From: Alphaproteobacteria bacterium
GTDB lineage: Bacteria; Pseudomonadota; Alphaproteobacteria; Sphingomonadales; Emcibacteraceae
Length of the DNA: 64,000 bases
Direction: 5' to 3'
NCBI GenBank assembly: GCA_020446675.1
Contig: JAGREE010000011.1
Span: forward strand, 62,001-126,000
Positions 1 to 9,817 of this stretch are shown in pieces (positions within the stretch are counted from its first letter, which is position 1; every line of letters begins with the position of its first letter). The notes under the pieces were generated by a model. That model was not told the origin of the DNA. It searched no databases and saw nothing but the letters and a program-made list of their open reading frames with translations. The position numbers and the translations under genes are program-made.

Positions 1-2
1 TT

Positions 3-569
3 GAAGAACGGATTTACCGCATGCGCTGTGTGGAAGCTTGGTCGATGGTTATCCCCTGGGTTGGTGTATCCTTATCGGAAGTGATTAAAAAACTTAAGCC
101 CACCTCAAATGCAAAATATATCTATTTTGAAACGTTGGTTGATGAAGAACAGATGCCAGGTCAACGACGTGGCGTCATAAAATGGCCATATCGCGAGGGT
201 CTAAGAATGGATGAAGCCATGCATCCGCTCACCATTATGGCCGTTGGACTATACGGGAAAAAACTTGCTAACCAGAACGGCGCACCGATGCGCCTTGTTG
301 TTCCCTGGAAATACGGGTTCAAGGGTGTAAAATCCATTGTTAAAATTTCATTTGTTGAAAAGGAACCGAACAGCAGTTGGATGCGGCTCGCCCCCAATGA
401 GTATGGCTTTTATGCAAATGTGAACCCAAATGTGCCTCATCCCCGCTGGTCACAGGCCACAGAACGGCGTATCGGCGATTTCAGACGCCGGGATACATTA
501 ATGTTCAATGGTTACGGTGAACAGGTCGCGCATCTATATGACGGAATGAATTTACGAAGATATTATTGA
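3..569 (+). CDS. msrP: Protein-methionine-sulfoxide reductase catalytic subunit MsrP (5' truncated by window edge)
   Basis: This is the C-terminal part of a molybdopterin sulfite-oxidase-fold enzyme that repairs oxidised methionines in periplasmic proteins. About 189 codons are visible; the frame is open to the left edge, so the Tat signal and N-terminus lie outside the window. The visible part begins with the motif [18 protein letters not shown]. Its Cys (codon at 27-29) matches the molybdenum-ligating cysteine of the YedY/MsrP family, and the segments [14 protein letters not shown] and [14 protein letters not shown] are typical of the family. The stop overlaps the start of msrQ, the membrane haem partner, as is usual for this pair. 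The nearby moaA gene would serve its cofactor but is 48 kb away. Confidence 0.93.
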   Translation, partial: EERIYRMRCVEAWSMVIPWVGVSLSEVIKKLKPTSNAKYIYFETLVDEEQMPGQRRGVIKWPYREGLRMDEAMHPLTIMAVGLYGKKLANQNGAPMRLVVPWKYGFKGVKSIVKISFVEKEPNSSWMRLAPNEYGFYANVNPNVPHPRWSQATERRIGDFRRRDTLMFNGYGEQVAHLYDGMNLRRYY

Positions 570-1189
570 TGACTAAAGACTGGCGACGTGTTCTTATCCA
601 TATTCTTTCTGTTTTGCCGGCTCTATGGCTATTTTGGCAGATGTCATTATGGTATCGCTTTTTGCCCCATGATCTATCCGCAAACCCGATTGAGTATATC
701 ACAAAATTTACGGGTGACTGGACAATCCGTTTTCTGCTTATCACATTAAGTGTCAGCCCGATTACGAAATTCACTGGCTGGCGCATTCTGAAATACAGGC
801 GGGCGGTCGGTTTATATGCATTCTTTTATGCACTTCTTCATTTTCTGAACTATATGGTGCTTGACTATTTCTTTGATTGGCCCTTGATTCTGGAGGATAT
901 ATTTAAGCGTCCGGCCATTACTTTTGGCATGGTGGCATTCACATTGCTTATACCGCTTGCTATTACGTCTTTTAAGTTTTTCATCAAAAAAATGGCCAAA
1001 AATTGGCAAAAACTTCATCAACTTATTTACATTATTACTATCTTTGCAGTTATTCATAATTACATGATGGTGAAAGCTGATGTACTTATACCCGTAATTC
1101 ATGCTATAATCCTTGCCAGTTTGTTATGTATGCGGGTTTATTTAAAATATAATAATCGTAAAGCGAGTATTAAAAAACAATTGGCATGA
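569..1189 (+). CDS. msrQ: MsrQ haem-binding membrane subunit of the methionine sulfoxide reductase system
   Basis: This is an integral membrane b-type cytochrome that passes electrons from the respiratory chain or flavin reductase to periplasmic MsrP. The 206-residue protein is mostly hydrophobic, with about six membrane segments. Conserved histidines include those in YALLHFLNYM and in KLHQLIYI and FAVIHNYMM, which fit the ferric-reductase-like YedZ family. I chose the ATG at 569, which overlaps the msrP stop (TGATG); a TTG one codon upstream is also possible. Its own stop overlaps the next start (ATGA), so msrP, msrQ and the YjbQ gene look translationally coupled. Confidence 0.92.
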   Translation: MTKDWRRVLIHILSVLPALWLFWQMSLWYRFLPHDLSANPIEYITKFTGDWTIRFLLITLSVSPITKFTGWRILKYRRAVGLYAFFYALLHFLNYMVLDYFFDWPLILEDIFKRPAITFGMVAFTLLIPLAITSFKFFIKKMAKNWQKLHQLIYIITIFAVIHNYMMVKADVLIPVIHAIILASLLCMRVYLKYNNRKASIKKQLA

Positions 1190-1605
1190 AGCAATTTACA
1201 AATGAAATTACTTTTCAGACAACCGGATCCAGCCTCCTTGACGTAACAGGGCCGATTAAAAGCTGGGTTGCCGATCAGGGCATATCAAAAGGGCTCCTTA
1301 CCGTTTTCATCAAACATACATCTGCCTCTCTCGTCATTCAGGAAAATGCTGATCCTGATGTGCTGTTTGACCTTAACAGCTATTTCAGAAAACTGGTGCC
1401 GGAGGGGGATCATCTTTACCGACACAGTACTGAAGGGCCGGATGATATGCCGGCACATATTAAAGCCGCACTCACGCAAACCCAGCTTAATGTGCCGATT
1501 TCGGATCATGAATTGATGCTAGGACTTTGGCAGGGTGTATATATTTTTGAGCATCGTGCCCATGCACACAAGCGGACAATAGCCCTTCATTTAATTGGGG
1601 AATAA
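1186..1605 (+). CDS. YjbQ family protein (UPF0047), secondary thiamine-phosphate synthase-like
   Basis: A 139-residue single-domain protein of the YjbQ/UPF0047 family. Family hallmarks visible are FIKHTSASLVIQENADP (about residues 41-57), the RHSTEGPDDMPAH segment (about 79-91) and the C-terminal EHRAHAHKRTIALHL. Some members have weak thiamine-phosphate synthase activity, but the real role is unsettled. The start ATG overlaps the msrQ stop (ATGA), so it belongs to the same transcript as msrPQ. Nothing in the sequence links it chemically to methionine sulfoxide repair; co-transcription is the only connection. Confidence 0.9.
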   Translation: MKQFTNEITFQTTGSSLLDVTGPIKSWVADQGISKGLLTVFIKHTSASLVIQENADPDVLFDLNSYFRKLVPEGDHLYRHSTEGPDDMPAHIKAALTQTQLNVPISDHELMLGLWQGVYIFEHRAHAHKRTIALHLIGE

Positions 1606-1670
1606 ATTCTGTGCATTTTTAAAAAGACGGTTTATAACTATTGAAAATTATTTAATGACGGGACCGATCT

Positions 1671-2942
1671 ATGGAAAAACTTATATCCGAAAATAAATTA
1701 CTGAACACAAGACGTGGACTTTTAAAAGGGGCAGCCCTTGCTTCACTTGCATATTTAACTGCCGGCAGAACCGTTGTTTCTGCTCAGGAAGCCTTTAAAA
1801 AGCAGGCAGCAACAATGACTGATGAGCAGTTATTTGCAAATGTCAGAAAACAATTAATGCTAAAAAATGGACTGGTATATCTTAATACAGGAACGCTGGG
1901 CCCTGCACCAAAACTGGTTTATGATAAAGTAACCTCCCTTATGGAGCGTCTCGAAGCCAACCCTGCAATAGAAAATTTTGGTCCTCTTGGCCTTGAAATG
2001 GAAAAAACCCGCGCAAAGGTGGCTGCATTTATGGGTGCAAATGAGGATGAAATCATTTTAACCCGTAACACAACGGAAGGGATCAGCACCGTTTGTTCCG
2101 GTATTGACTGGACAGCGGGCGATGAGATATTGACCACCAACCACGAACATGGCGGCGCGGAAACCGGGCTGGATTTTCTGGCGGCGACCAAAGGGGCCGT
2201 AATAAAGAAAATAACTATGCCATATCCTGCAAGCAGCAAAAAACAATTGCTTGATCTGATCAGGGAAAATTTAACTCAAAAAACAAAATTATTACTCCTT
2301 AGCCATGTTGAAACGGTAACAGGGTTGAGATGGCCTATTAAGGAAGTGGCCGAGCTGATTAAAGGAAAAGATATTCTTTTCATTGTCGACGGCGCTCAGG
2401 CACCGGGGATGCTGAAAATCGATCTGCATGATTTGGGCTGTGACGCTTATGCCTGTAGTGGTCATAAATGGGTAATGGGTCCCAAGGAAACAGGTATTTT
2501 ATATATGCGAAAAGAAATCCAGCCAATGGTCAACAATGTTTTCATCAGTGGTGGGTACGGCGTATACTCTCACTCGTCTGGAACCAGAAATGCGCCAATT
2601 ATCATAGGTTTCGGGGATGTTCTTGACTGGCATATGGCGATGGACAGCGCACGCATTGAAAAACATTGCCTTAATCTCGCGACCTATTGCCGTGATGAGC
2701 TTAAAAAAGTAAAAGGCATCAGGATTATTAGTTCAGATGATCCGGCGCTGACCTCAGCGATTGTCAGTTTCAGTCTGCCGGAAAATATAAAAAGTGGTGA
2801 TGTTTTCAGCACTATGCGGGATAAAAACATCACCATAAAAAGACTGCCTCAATATAATGCTATCCGTATTTCCAATCATATGTTCACGACCAATGAAGAT
2901 GTCGATAAAATGATTGCATTACTTAAAACATTTTTGACATAA
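1671..2942 (+). CDS. Class V aminotransferase-fold PLP enzyme with Tat-type signal
   Basis: A 423-residue PLP-dependent enzyme of aminotransferase class V (isopenicillin-N-epimerase / cysteine-desulfurase-like fold). The N-terminus has a twin-arginine motif (NTRRGLLKG, Arg 14-15) followed by a hydrophobic stretch ending near AGRTVVSA, so export by Tat as a folded holoenzyme is likely. The PLP-binding Lys is K266 in CSGHKW, and D240 in FIVDGAQA would contact the pyridine nitrogen. NTTEGIST (about 133-140) fits the phosphate-binding loop. It stands alone, 65 bp after the YjbQ gene. Substrate is unknown: exported members of this family include racemase/epimerase-like enzymes as well as lyases. 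Confidence 0.85.
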   Translation: MEKLISENKLLNTRRGLLKGAALASLAYLTAGRTVVSAQEAFKKQAATMTDEQLFANVRKQLMLKNGLVYLNTGTLGPAPKLVYDKVTSLMERLEANPAIENFGPLGLEMEKTRAKVAAFMGANEDEIILTRNTTEGISTVCSGIDWTAGDEILTTNHEHGGAETGLDFLAATKGAVIKKITMPYPASSKKQLLDLIRENLTQKTKLLLLSHVETVTGLRWPIKEVAELIKGKDILFIVDGAQAPGMLKIDLHDLGCDAYACSGHKWVMGPKETGILYMRKEIQPMVNNVFISGGYGVYSHSSGTRNAPIIIGFGDVLDWHMAMDSARIEKHCLNLATYCRDELKKVKGIRIISSDDPALTSAIVSFSLPENIKSGDVFSTMRDKNITIKRLPQYNAIRISNHMFTTNEDVDKMIALLKTFLT

Positions 2943-2975
2943 ATCCCGCGTTCAGGTCACGGAATTTATATAAAA

Positions 2976-3950
2976 CTAAAAATCATAAAGAACGCCGATA
3001 CGAGTAATTGTATCGGTTTTCTTTCTGCCAACGGGCGCGTCGCGGTTATATAGCACATCAAAGGAAAGTTTTCCGCTTAGGGCCCCACTGACTTTCATGG
3101 TATAGGCAGCTTTATTTTCGATAACCATTTTACTGCCAATAAATATCTTTGACTCATTCTCAAAATCACTGCGGTCATTGACATTCCATGTAAAAAGACT
3201 GCTTGCATAACCAGTAACATCAGTTTCATATCCGTCTGTTGCGATAGGTTTGGTCATAAGTATTGCAGGACCGGCCTCAACATTCCATTTGTAGTTATCG
3301 TTATCAAATACCCTAAGTCCATAACCGGCATTCATCGTCAGACGCTTATTAAACGCTCCGTAACTGTCACCTTCGAAACTGGCAAATCCGGTAATATATG
3401 AAATTTCACTTATGCTATAATCATTTTTAAAGGACACACCGTATCGCCGCTTATTGGTAACCCCGTTACTGGTATTATAATCAAAATAGGTCGCAATTGT
3501 TTGTTGATAAGGCCCAGATTCCCTATGGAATTTTGCCTCAGTTCCAAATGATTTCTGTTGGGTGTTCCCTGTTGTAAACAGGCCGTTAATTTCGACCGAT
3601 TTATCCCACCCTGGCAGAAAGGTCTGTGAAAATTGTTTCGCACCACTATCCGAAAAAATTGTCCCTTCTACGGGTGACGGTGAAGCAGCAGGCGCAGGAG
3701 CTGGTTCCTGCTCCGACGCCGGTTCCGGCATAATCTGGGTCGCAATATTTCTGATTTCAGTCTCATCATCTGGATTTGCGGCAATAAGAAGCTCAACGAG
3801 TGTCTGAAAATCTTTTCCGCCATCTTTTTTTGATGCGACCATTAGAAGATTGAATTGTTCAGGGCTTATTTCCGCATATGCGGCCATTGGAGTCAAAGGA
3901 AGGCAAAACAGCCCTAACGCAAGAGCTGTCTTGCAAATATTGGTAGTCAT
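2976..3950 (-). CDS. DUF481 (YdiY-like) outer-membrane beta-barrel protein
   Basis: A 324-residue protein with a Sec signal peptide (cleavage likely after MAAYA near residue 26), a helical and then Ala/Pro/Glu-rich linker to about residue 95, and a C-terminal barrel domain of about 220 residues. The barrel has alternating hydrophobic strands such as KSVEINGLFTTGNTQQKSFG and ends in an aromatic residue (IGVLYDF), as outer-membrane proteins do. This matches the DUF481/YdiY 'salt-induced outer membrane protein' family. It is followed within 17 bp upstream by the YceI gene on the same strand, so the two probably share a transcript. Its function is not known. Confidence 0.83.
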   Translation of the reverse strand: MTTNICKTALALGLFCLPLTPMAAYAEISPEQFNLLMVASKKDGGKDFQTLVELLIAANPDDETEIRNIATQIMPEPASEQEPAPAPAASPSPVEGTIFSDSGAKQFSQTFLPGWDKSVEINGLFTTGNTQQKSFGTEAKFHRESGPYQQTIATYFDYNTSNGVTNKRRYGVSFKNDYSISEISYITGFASFEGDSYGAFNKRLTMNAGYGLRVFDNDNYKWNVEAGPAILMTKPIATDGYETDVTGYASSLFTWNVNDRSDFENESKIFIGSKMVIENKAAYTMKVSGALSGKLSFDVLYNRDAPVGRKKTDTITRIGVLYDF

Positions 3951-3966
3951 TATTTTTTCTCAAGTC

Positions 3967-4560
3967 CTATTTTGTAAATGTTAAGTAAAATGACATTGGA
4001 ACGACGGACGCAATGGTTTCAAGCCCGGCCAGTTCACGCAAAGTTTCAATTGAATCAACAAGTTCATAGTCATCAGCATCAATAAACAGTACACCTTGTG
4101 GTATAACCATAACTTTATTTTCCCCAAGTCTTGTCACCACAAGCGTAACATCCTGTTCGATTTTCTGGCCAACCAGTTCAAGCTGAACCGAGGTTTCAAC
4201 CACACGGCTGCTGCCGATTTTCTGATTTTGGTAATCCGCTAAATCAACATTACCCGTTAATTTTGCAGAAGCATTTTCCGCGACCTTAAAAACAATATCG
4301 CGCATGCGGCCGTCACGAACCTCGACCTGCGTATCAACGGAGGCAAGAGCAATATCAATATTAATTTGGCCGCTGTCTGAAATTGACCCGGAAATGGTCT
4401 TAAAAGTATTGCTTTCTCCAATCGAGTCATTTTTGATCGTGCCATAGGAAATATTCGAATTCGCAGCATCCAGTTTCCACTCAGCCAATGCGGCATTGGA
4501 AAAAAGAGAAGTGGCGGCAAATATTAACAATGTGCCTATTTTGAATTTCATGTTATTCAT
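3967..4560 (-). CDS. YceI family periplasmic lipid-binding-like protein
   Basis: A 197-residue secreted protein of the YceI family, a lipocalin-like fold that binds polyisoprenoids in characterised members. The signal peptide ends near SNAALA and the mature domain starts with WKLDAANSNISYG, close to the usual YceI opening. RDGRMRDIVF is the conserved N-D-R-D-like strand motif, here in variant form. I preferred the ATG at 4560 because AGGGTG lies six bases upstream; a GTG at 4569 is also in frame. It precedes the DUF481 gene on the same strand, which suggests a two-gene envelope operon. Confidence 0.85.
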   Translation of the reverse strand: MNNMKFKIGTLLIFAATSLFSNAALAEWKLDAANSNISYGTIKNDSIGESNTFKTISGSISDSGQINIDIALASVDTQVEVRDGRMRDIVFKVAENASAKLTGNVDLADYQNQKIGSSRVVETSVQLELVGQKIEQDVTLVVTRLGENKVMVIPQGVLFIDADDYELVDSIETLRELAGLETIASVVPMSFYLTFTK

Positions 4561-4632
4561 TTTAATCACCCTGTTCTAAATTTGTTATGTTAGTTTATAT
4601 CACATATGACGTTCATTCATGCAAGTTATAAG

Positions 4633-6786
4633 TTAACTGTAAAAACGTTGGCCATCTTTCTGCATTTTACGTAGCATTTCTGGTACTTTAAATACATCAC
4701 CGTGTTTTTTGGATAGTTCGTCACATTCACTGATAAATTTATCAATACCTATCGTATCAATCATACTTATCGGCCCACCGGTCCAGGGCGCAAAGCCCCA
4801 ACCAAAAATAGCCCCTATGTCGGCGTCTTCAGGTTCTGTTACGACATTTTCTTCAAGGCAGCGTACAACTTCAAGTGCCTGACGGTAGATAAGCCTTCTT
4901 GTCACATCTTCCTGACTTGGTTGTTCATCGGCAAGGGGATAATAGTCAGCAAGACCTTTCCAAATATGCTTTTTATCATTTTCCGGATATTCATAAAACC
5001 CTTTACTATTTTTCTTGCCATATCGACCAAGGTCATAAAGCTTGGCAATGACTTCGTGGCTTGCTTCAGCGTGATATTTATCTCCCAGAGCCGCTTTTGT
5101 CGCTTCACTGATATGATGACTGAGGTCAATACCAACTTCGTCATTAACAGCAAAGGGACCTACGGCCATGCCGGCATAAACACCGCTATTTTCTATAAGA
5201 ACTGGGGAAATGCCTTCTGACAGCATATTGGAAGCTTCAAGCGGATACGTCATGAAACAGCGGCTGGTATAAAATCCGCGACTATCATTGACAACAATGG
5301 GGGTTTTTCTGATCTGCCGGGCATAGTCCAGTGCTTTGGCTAGTGCCAGCTCGCTGGTTTTCTTGCCCAGTATAATTTCCACCAGAGGCATTTTATCAAC
5401 AGGCGAGAAGAAATGAATACCGATAAATTTATCTTCATTACGGGATGATTTCGCCAGAATACTGATCGGCAGTGTCGATGTGTTTGATCCGTAAATGCAG
5501 CTTTCCGGTATGACTTCTTCTGCTTTTTTCGTGACGTCCGCTTTCACTTTCGGGTCTTCAAGCACTGCTTCAATAATCAGGTCGCATCCTTCAAGGTCGG
5601 CATAATCGGTGGTTGGTTTGATCAGACTCATGAGCTGATCAGCTTCTTCCTGGGTTACCTTTCCGTATTTAATTCCTTTTTCAACAATGCCTTGTGAATA
5701 GGCTTTGCCCTTTTCAGCAAATTTCATTTCCCGGTCAAGCAGGATCACTTCAATCCCCGCCTTTGCAGAAACATAGGCAATACCAGCCCCCATCAGTCCG
5801 GCGCCAAGCATACCTAATTTCTTGGTTTTTGCTTCCGGGACATCTTTTGGTCGCCTGATCAGCTTGTCCGCCTTGTTTTTATTAACGAAAAGTGTTCTGA
5901 TCATATTTGGCGCAACATCCCCCATCAGCTGCTGAGTGAAATACTGGCTTTCCACTTCAATCGCCTTGTCCATGGGCAATTGATGGCCTTCATAAACGGC
6001 GGAAAGGATGGCAACAGTTGCGGGATAGTTATTTTTGGTTTCTTTTTGGGTCATGGCCGGGGCCCCCATAAAAGTCTGGACAATATTGGGGTCATATACA
6101 CCCTGTCCGCCCGGTATTTTAAAGCGTTTCTGATCCCATGGCTGTTCAGCTTTCCCGCCAGCAAGTATCCAGGCTTTGGCTTTCTCAACAACTTCATCTG
6201 CCGGCGCAATCTCGTGAATTACATTATTGGACAAAGCCTGCTTGGGGGTCATATTTTTCCCTTGCAACAAATAGGGAAGGGCAAGCTGTATTCCCATAAG
6301 CCTTGGCAGGCGCTGGGTTCCGCCGGCACCAGGAATAAGCCCGATCTGAACTTCTGGCAGACCAAGTTTAATATTATCATTATCGGCCACAACACGGTAA
6401 TGGCAGGACATTGCGAGTTCAAACCCGCCGCCAAGGGTTAAACCGTTTATGGCAATGGCAAAAGGCTTTCCACATGTTTCAAGTAACCTAAACAGTCTGT
6501 TTAAGGTAAAGGACGCTTCAAATACTTCGTCAGGGGTGGCATCTTTACGTCCAGCAAGGTTGCCAAGGACCATATTTAAATCGGCACCGGCAAGAAATCC
6601 ATTTTCTTTTGCGGAACAGATAACGGCACCTTTAATTTTGTCATCGCCTATAATTGTTTTGATATGTGCTTCAAGCTCACTGATAAAGGCCTGATTGATA
6701 ACATTCATGCTTTGGCCTTCCACATCGATGGAAAGCAGGGCTATGCCGTCTTTGTCAATATCTATTTTAATGGCTTTCTGTGTCAT
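4633..6786 (-). CDS. FadB/FadJ-type enoyl-CoA hydratase / 3-hydroxyacyl-CoA dehydrogenase
   Basis: A bifunctional beta-oxidation enzyme of 717 residues, the usual length of FadB/FadJ alpha subunits. Residues 1-190 form an enoyl-CoA hydratase domain with the oxyanion loop GFLAGADL and both catalytic glutamates (E123 in GGGFELAM, E145 in LPEVQIG). From about residue 322 there is an NAD-binding Rossmann fold (G328, G330, G333 in MLGAGLMGAG), with the catalytic His H458 in GIHFFSP and two C-terminal helical 3HCDH domains. It is the last gene of a leftward operon with a thiolase and an acyl-CoA dehydrogenase, so together they cover a full beta-oxidation cycle. A ribosome site (GGAAG) precedes the ATG. 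Confidence 0.94.
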   Translation of the reverse strand: MTQKAIKIDIDKDGIALLSIDVEGQSMNVINQAFISELEAHIKTIIGDDKIKGAVICSAKENGFLAGADLNMVLGNLAGRKDATPDEVFEASFTLNRLFRLLETCGKPFAIAINGLTLGGGFELAMSCHYRVVADNDNIKLGLPEVQIGLIPGAGGTQRLPRLMGIQLALPYLLQGKNMTPKQALSNNVIHEIAPADEVVEKAKAWILAGGKAEQPWDQKRFKIPGGQGVYDPNIVQTFMGAPAMTQKETKNNYPATVAILSAVYEGHQLPMDKAIEVESQYFTQQLMGDVAPNMIRTLFVNKNKADKLIRRPKDVPEAKTKKLGMLGAGLMGAGIAYVSAKAGIEVILLDREMKFAEKGKAYSQGIVEKGIKYGKVTQEEADQLMSLIKPTTDYADLEGCDLIIEAVLEDPKVKADVTKKAEEVIPESCIYGSNTSTLPISILAKSSRNEDKFIGIHFFSPVDKMPLVEIILGKKTSELALAKALDYARQIRKTPIVVNDSRGFYTSRCFMTYPLEASNMLSEGISPVLIENSGVYAGMAVGPFAVNDEVGIDLSHHISEATKAALGDKYHAEASHEVIAKLYDLGRYGKKNSKGFYEYPENDKKHIWKGLADYYPLADEQPSQEDVTRRLIYRQALEVVRCLEENVVTEPEDADIGAIFGWGFAPWTGGPISMIDTIGIDKFISECDELSKKHGDVFKVPEMLRKMQKDGQRFYS

Positions 6787-6798
6787 AATCTTCCTTCC

Positions 6799-8004
6799 TT
6801 ATACGCGTTCTATGATGGTCGCTGTGGCCATGCCGCCACCAACGCATAATGCGGTCAGGGCATATTTACCACCAGTACGTTCAAGTTCATCCAGCGCAGT
6901 TCCCAGGATCATATTACCGGTTGCGCCAAGCGGATGGCCCATGGCAATAGCTCCGCCGCAGACATTAACGTCACTTGTCGGCACATCCATTTCCTGGCAG
7001 AAACGAAGTACGACTGAGGCAAACGCCTCATTCACTTCCCAAATATCAATGTCCTGTTTCGTAAGACCCGCTTTTTTAATCGCTTTGCGGGCGGCTTCGC
7101 CCGGACCGGTCAGCATAATGCTTGGATCAACGCCAACATCAGCAAAGGCGACGATCCGGGCCCGTGGTTTTAAGTTATATTTTTTTGCGGTTTTTTTGTT
7201 TCCGATCAGCATTGCACCTGCGCCATCAACGATACCACTGGAATTGCCGGCATGATGGACATGATTGACGCGTTCTATATCCGGATATTTTTGCATAATA
7301 ACGCTGTCAAAGCCTAACTCTCCCATATCGGTAAAGGAAGGCTTTAAGCCGGCCAGATCTTCCATTGTTGTTTGTGGCCGCATATGTTCATCATGATCAA
7401 GAACTGTTCTGCCAATATGATCTTTGATTGGGATTATGCTGTTTTTAAAACGTTTTTCGTCCCAAGATTTTTTAGTGCGCTGCTGACTCAGAATGGCATA
7501 TTCATCACATTGTTCCCGACTGAAGCCATATTTGGTTGCGATCATATCCGCACTAATTCCCTGCATTACAGTGCCAATTTTGTTCGTGACCTGAGGGTCA
7601 AATATCCATGCCCCACCGTCAAACCCCATTGGGACCCGAGACATACTTTCAACGCCGCTGCCAATCACCAGATCTTTTTGTCCGGCCATGACACTCGCTG
7701 CTGCATAATTCGTCGCAACGAGACCTGACGCACAAAAGCGGTTTACATGAAGCCCAGGAACATGATCGCTGTAACCGGCCATTATTGCGGCAAACCTGCC
7801 GATGTCACCACCTTGTTCTCCAACGGCCGTAACGCATCCCGTGATGACTTCCTCTACGGCCGTGACCTCAAATTCATTACGGCTCTTAATTGCTTTTAAA
7901 ATCTGTGTAAGCAGGCTGATCGGCGTTACACTGTGGAGGCTGCCATCCTTTTTGCCTCGTCCTCGTGGACTTCTTACATGATCAAATATAAAAGCTTCAG
8001 TCAT
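6799..8004 (-). CDS. Acetyl-CoA C-acyltransferase (thiolase)
   Basis: A 401-residue thiolase that cleaves 3-ketoacyl-CoA in beta-oxidation. The acylated cysteine is C91 in VNRFCASGLVA; the C-terminal GGAIAMGHPLGATG supplies the active-site His and ALCVGGGMATA the second Cys. I set the start at 8004 (MTEAFIFDHVRSP) because AAGGAAA sits seven bases upstream; the longer frame to 8043 would overlap the upstream gene and adds a non-homologous 13 residues. It is 12 bp upstream of the FadB/J gene on the same transcript and starts just after the acyl-CoA dehydrogenase stop. Confidence 0.95.
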   Translation of the reverse strand: MTEAFIFDHVRSPRGRGKKDGSLHSVTPISLLTQILKAIKSRNEFEVTAVEEVITGCVTAVGEQGGDIGRFAAIMAGYSDHVPGLHVNRFCASGLVATNYAAASVMAGQKDLVIGSGVESMSRVPMGFDGGAWIFDPQVTNKIGTVMQGISADMIATKYGFSREQCDEYAILSQQRTKKSWDEKRFKNSIIPIKDHIGRTVLDHDEHMRPQTTMEDLAGLKPSFTDMGELGFDSVIMQKYPDIERVNHVHHAGNSSGIVDGAGAMLIGNKKTAKKYNLKPRARIVAFADVGVDPSIMLTGPGEAARKAIKKAGLTKQDIDIWEVNEAFASVVLRFCQEMDVPTSDVNVCGGAIAMGHPLGATGNMILGTALDELERTGGKYALTALCVGGGMATATIIERV

Positions 8005-8026
8005 ATTGATTTCCTTAATGTTTTCA

Positions 8027-9817
8027 TTAGAAAGAATTTGCATCCAGATTCATAACATCTTCTGAACCGGCTTCAATTTTAATACGTAGTGCCGTTGTTT
8101 CCGGGAGTAAATGCCGATAGTAGAAATTAGCAGTTTTAATTTTATTTTGCAGAAATTCTTTATTTCCCGAACCTTCGGCGATCATGGATTTTGCTTTTAA
8201 AACCATCATGCCCCAAGCATATCCCATAGAGACCAGCGCCATCAGATTAAGATAATAATGGGCGACAGCACCGGCGTGATCCGGGTTTTTCATCGCATTC
8301 TGCATCAGCCAAACAGTTGCGGCCTGTTGCCGATTTAGAGCTTTTTCCAGCGGTTCTGTGTAGGACGTCATCTCTTCTTTATCTTTATTATTATCAATAA
8401 ATTTTTGAATGATATTAAAAAAGCTTTTAATGGCTTCCCCGTTTTTATAGGGCAATTTACGGCCAATAAGATCCATCGCCTGGATTCCGTTAGTGCCTTC
8501 ATAAATGGGAGCAATTCTGGCATCCCTAAGAAACTGCTCCATGCCCCATTCGCAAATATATCCGTGCCCACCAAAACATTGCATTGCCCGGCTGGCGGCC
8601 TCTACTCCCTGATCCGTCAGGTAGGATTTAAGTACAGGTGTAAGAAGGGCAAGCAAATCTCTCGCCGTTTCTTTTTTTTCTACCGTTGTCTCTCCAATTG
8701 ATCTGTCAATCTGTAATCCGGCCCAAACGATCATGGCCCGCGCCCCTTCGATAAAGGCTCTGTTGGTCATCAGCATCCGGCGAACATCAGGATGTACAAT
8801 AATCGGGTCTGCCGCTCCTTCAGGGTTCTTAGAGCCGGTTAGGGCCCGTCCCTGTAATCTTTCTCTGGCGTAATTTGCGGCATTTTGCTGTGCCACTTCC
8901 GCAATGGCAAGCCCCTGAACCGCAACACCCACCCGCGCTTCATTCATCATCGTGAACATAGCACGCATGCCTTTATTCTCAGGGCCGAGCAGGTAGCCTT
9001 TCGCATTATCGTAATTTAAAAGACAGGTTGCATTTGAATGTATACCCATTTTTTCTTCGAGTGATCCGCAGCTCACCCCATTTCTTTCTCCAAGTGTGCC
9101 ATCTTCAAGTACCAGAAATTTTGGAACAATAAATAAACTAATCCCGTCTGTTCCTGCTGGAGCTCCATTGATGCGCGCAAGTACCAGATGAATAATATTT
9201 TCGGTAAGATCATGATCACCTGCCGAAATAAAGATTTTTGTACCGGATATTTTATAGGAACCATCTTCGTTGGGCTCAGCTTTTGTGCGTAATAGTCCCA
9301 GATCGGTGCCACAATGAGGTTCCGTCAGGTTCATTGTCCCAGACCATTTTCCTGAAATCATATTGGGCAGGTAGATTTGTTTTTGCTCATCACTGCCCCA
9401 AATATGAATGGTTTCAGACGCTCCCTTGGTCAGTCCCGGATACATTGCAAGTCCCCAATTGGAAGATACCATCATTTCGTTAAGAGCAATGCCCAATGTC
9501 ATTGGAAGGCCCTGTCCACCATATTTAGGGTCCCCGGTCAAACTTTGCCAGCCTCCATCCGTAAATTGAGAATAGGCCTCCTTGAAACCTTTAGGTGTAG
9601 TGACCACGCCATTCTGAAGCTTGCACCCTTCTTTGCCACCACTTTGATTAATGGGCTGGAATATATTTTCAGTTAGTTTTGCTGCTTCCTCTAAAATAGC
9701 ATCTATGACATCAGGAGAGGCTTCTTCAAAAGCTTCCAGATAATTATATTGCTGAAGATCAAATACTTCATGCATTAAAAATTTATAATCTGCTACCGGA
9801 GCTTTATATGTGGGCAT
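8027..9817 (-). CDS. Acyl-CoA dehydrogenase, long form (DmdC-like subfamily)
   Basis: A FAD-dependent acyl-CoA dehydrogenase of 596 residues, longer than the roughly 380-residue classical enzymes. It has the N-terminal helical extension (MPTYKAPVADYKFLMHEV), the core with FAD/substrate motifs NLTEPHCGTDLG and KIFISAGDHD, the catalytic glutamate in IYEGTNGIQAMDL (about residue 445), and a C-terminal extra helical domain of about 120 residues. This architecture is shared by 3-methylmercaptopropionyl-CoA dehydrogenase (DmdC) and by many alphaproteobacterial fatty-acyl-CoA dehydrogenases. Its operon with thiolase and FadB/J favours fatty-acid oxidation; a DMSP role is not supported by other genes here. 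It is the first gene of the operon. Confidence 0.92.
   Translation of the reverse strand: MPTYKAPVADYKFLMHEVFDLQQYNYLEAFEEASPDVIDAILEEAAKLTENIFQPINQSGGKEGCKLQNGVVTTPKGFKEAYSQFTDGGWQSLTGDPKYGGQGLPMTLGIALNEMMVSSNWGLAMYPGLTKGASETIHIWGSDEQKQIYLPNMISGKWSGTMNLTEPHCGTDLGLLRTKAEPNEDGSYKISGTKIFISAGDHDLTENIIHLVLARINGAPAGTDGISLFIVPKFLVLEDGTLGERNGVSCGSLEEKMGIHSNATCLLNYDNAKGYLLGPENKGMRAMFTMMNEARVGVAVQGLAIAEVAQQNAANYARERLQGRALTGSKNPEGAADPIIVHPDVRRMLMTNRAFIEGARAMIVWAGLQIDRSIGETTVEKKETARDLLALLTPVLKSYLTDQGVEAASRAMQCFGGHGYICEWGMEQFLRDARIAPIYEGTNGIQAMDLIGRKLPYKNGEAIKSFFNIIQKFIDNNKDKEEMTSYTEPLEKALNRQQAATVWLMQNAMKNPDHAGAVAHYYLNLMALVSMGYAWGMMVLKAKSMIAEGSGNKEFLQNKIKTANFYYRHLLPETTALRIKIEAGSEDVMNLDANSF

Noticed and set aside
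3562-3807. Plus-strand 81-codon frame inside the DUF481 gene
   Set aside because: Antisense to a signal-peptide-bearing gene and without family features.
6695-7255. 186-codon open frame antisense to the thiolase and FadB/J genes
   Set aside because: The overlapping minus-strand genes carry all catalytic motifs; this frame is a shadow.
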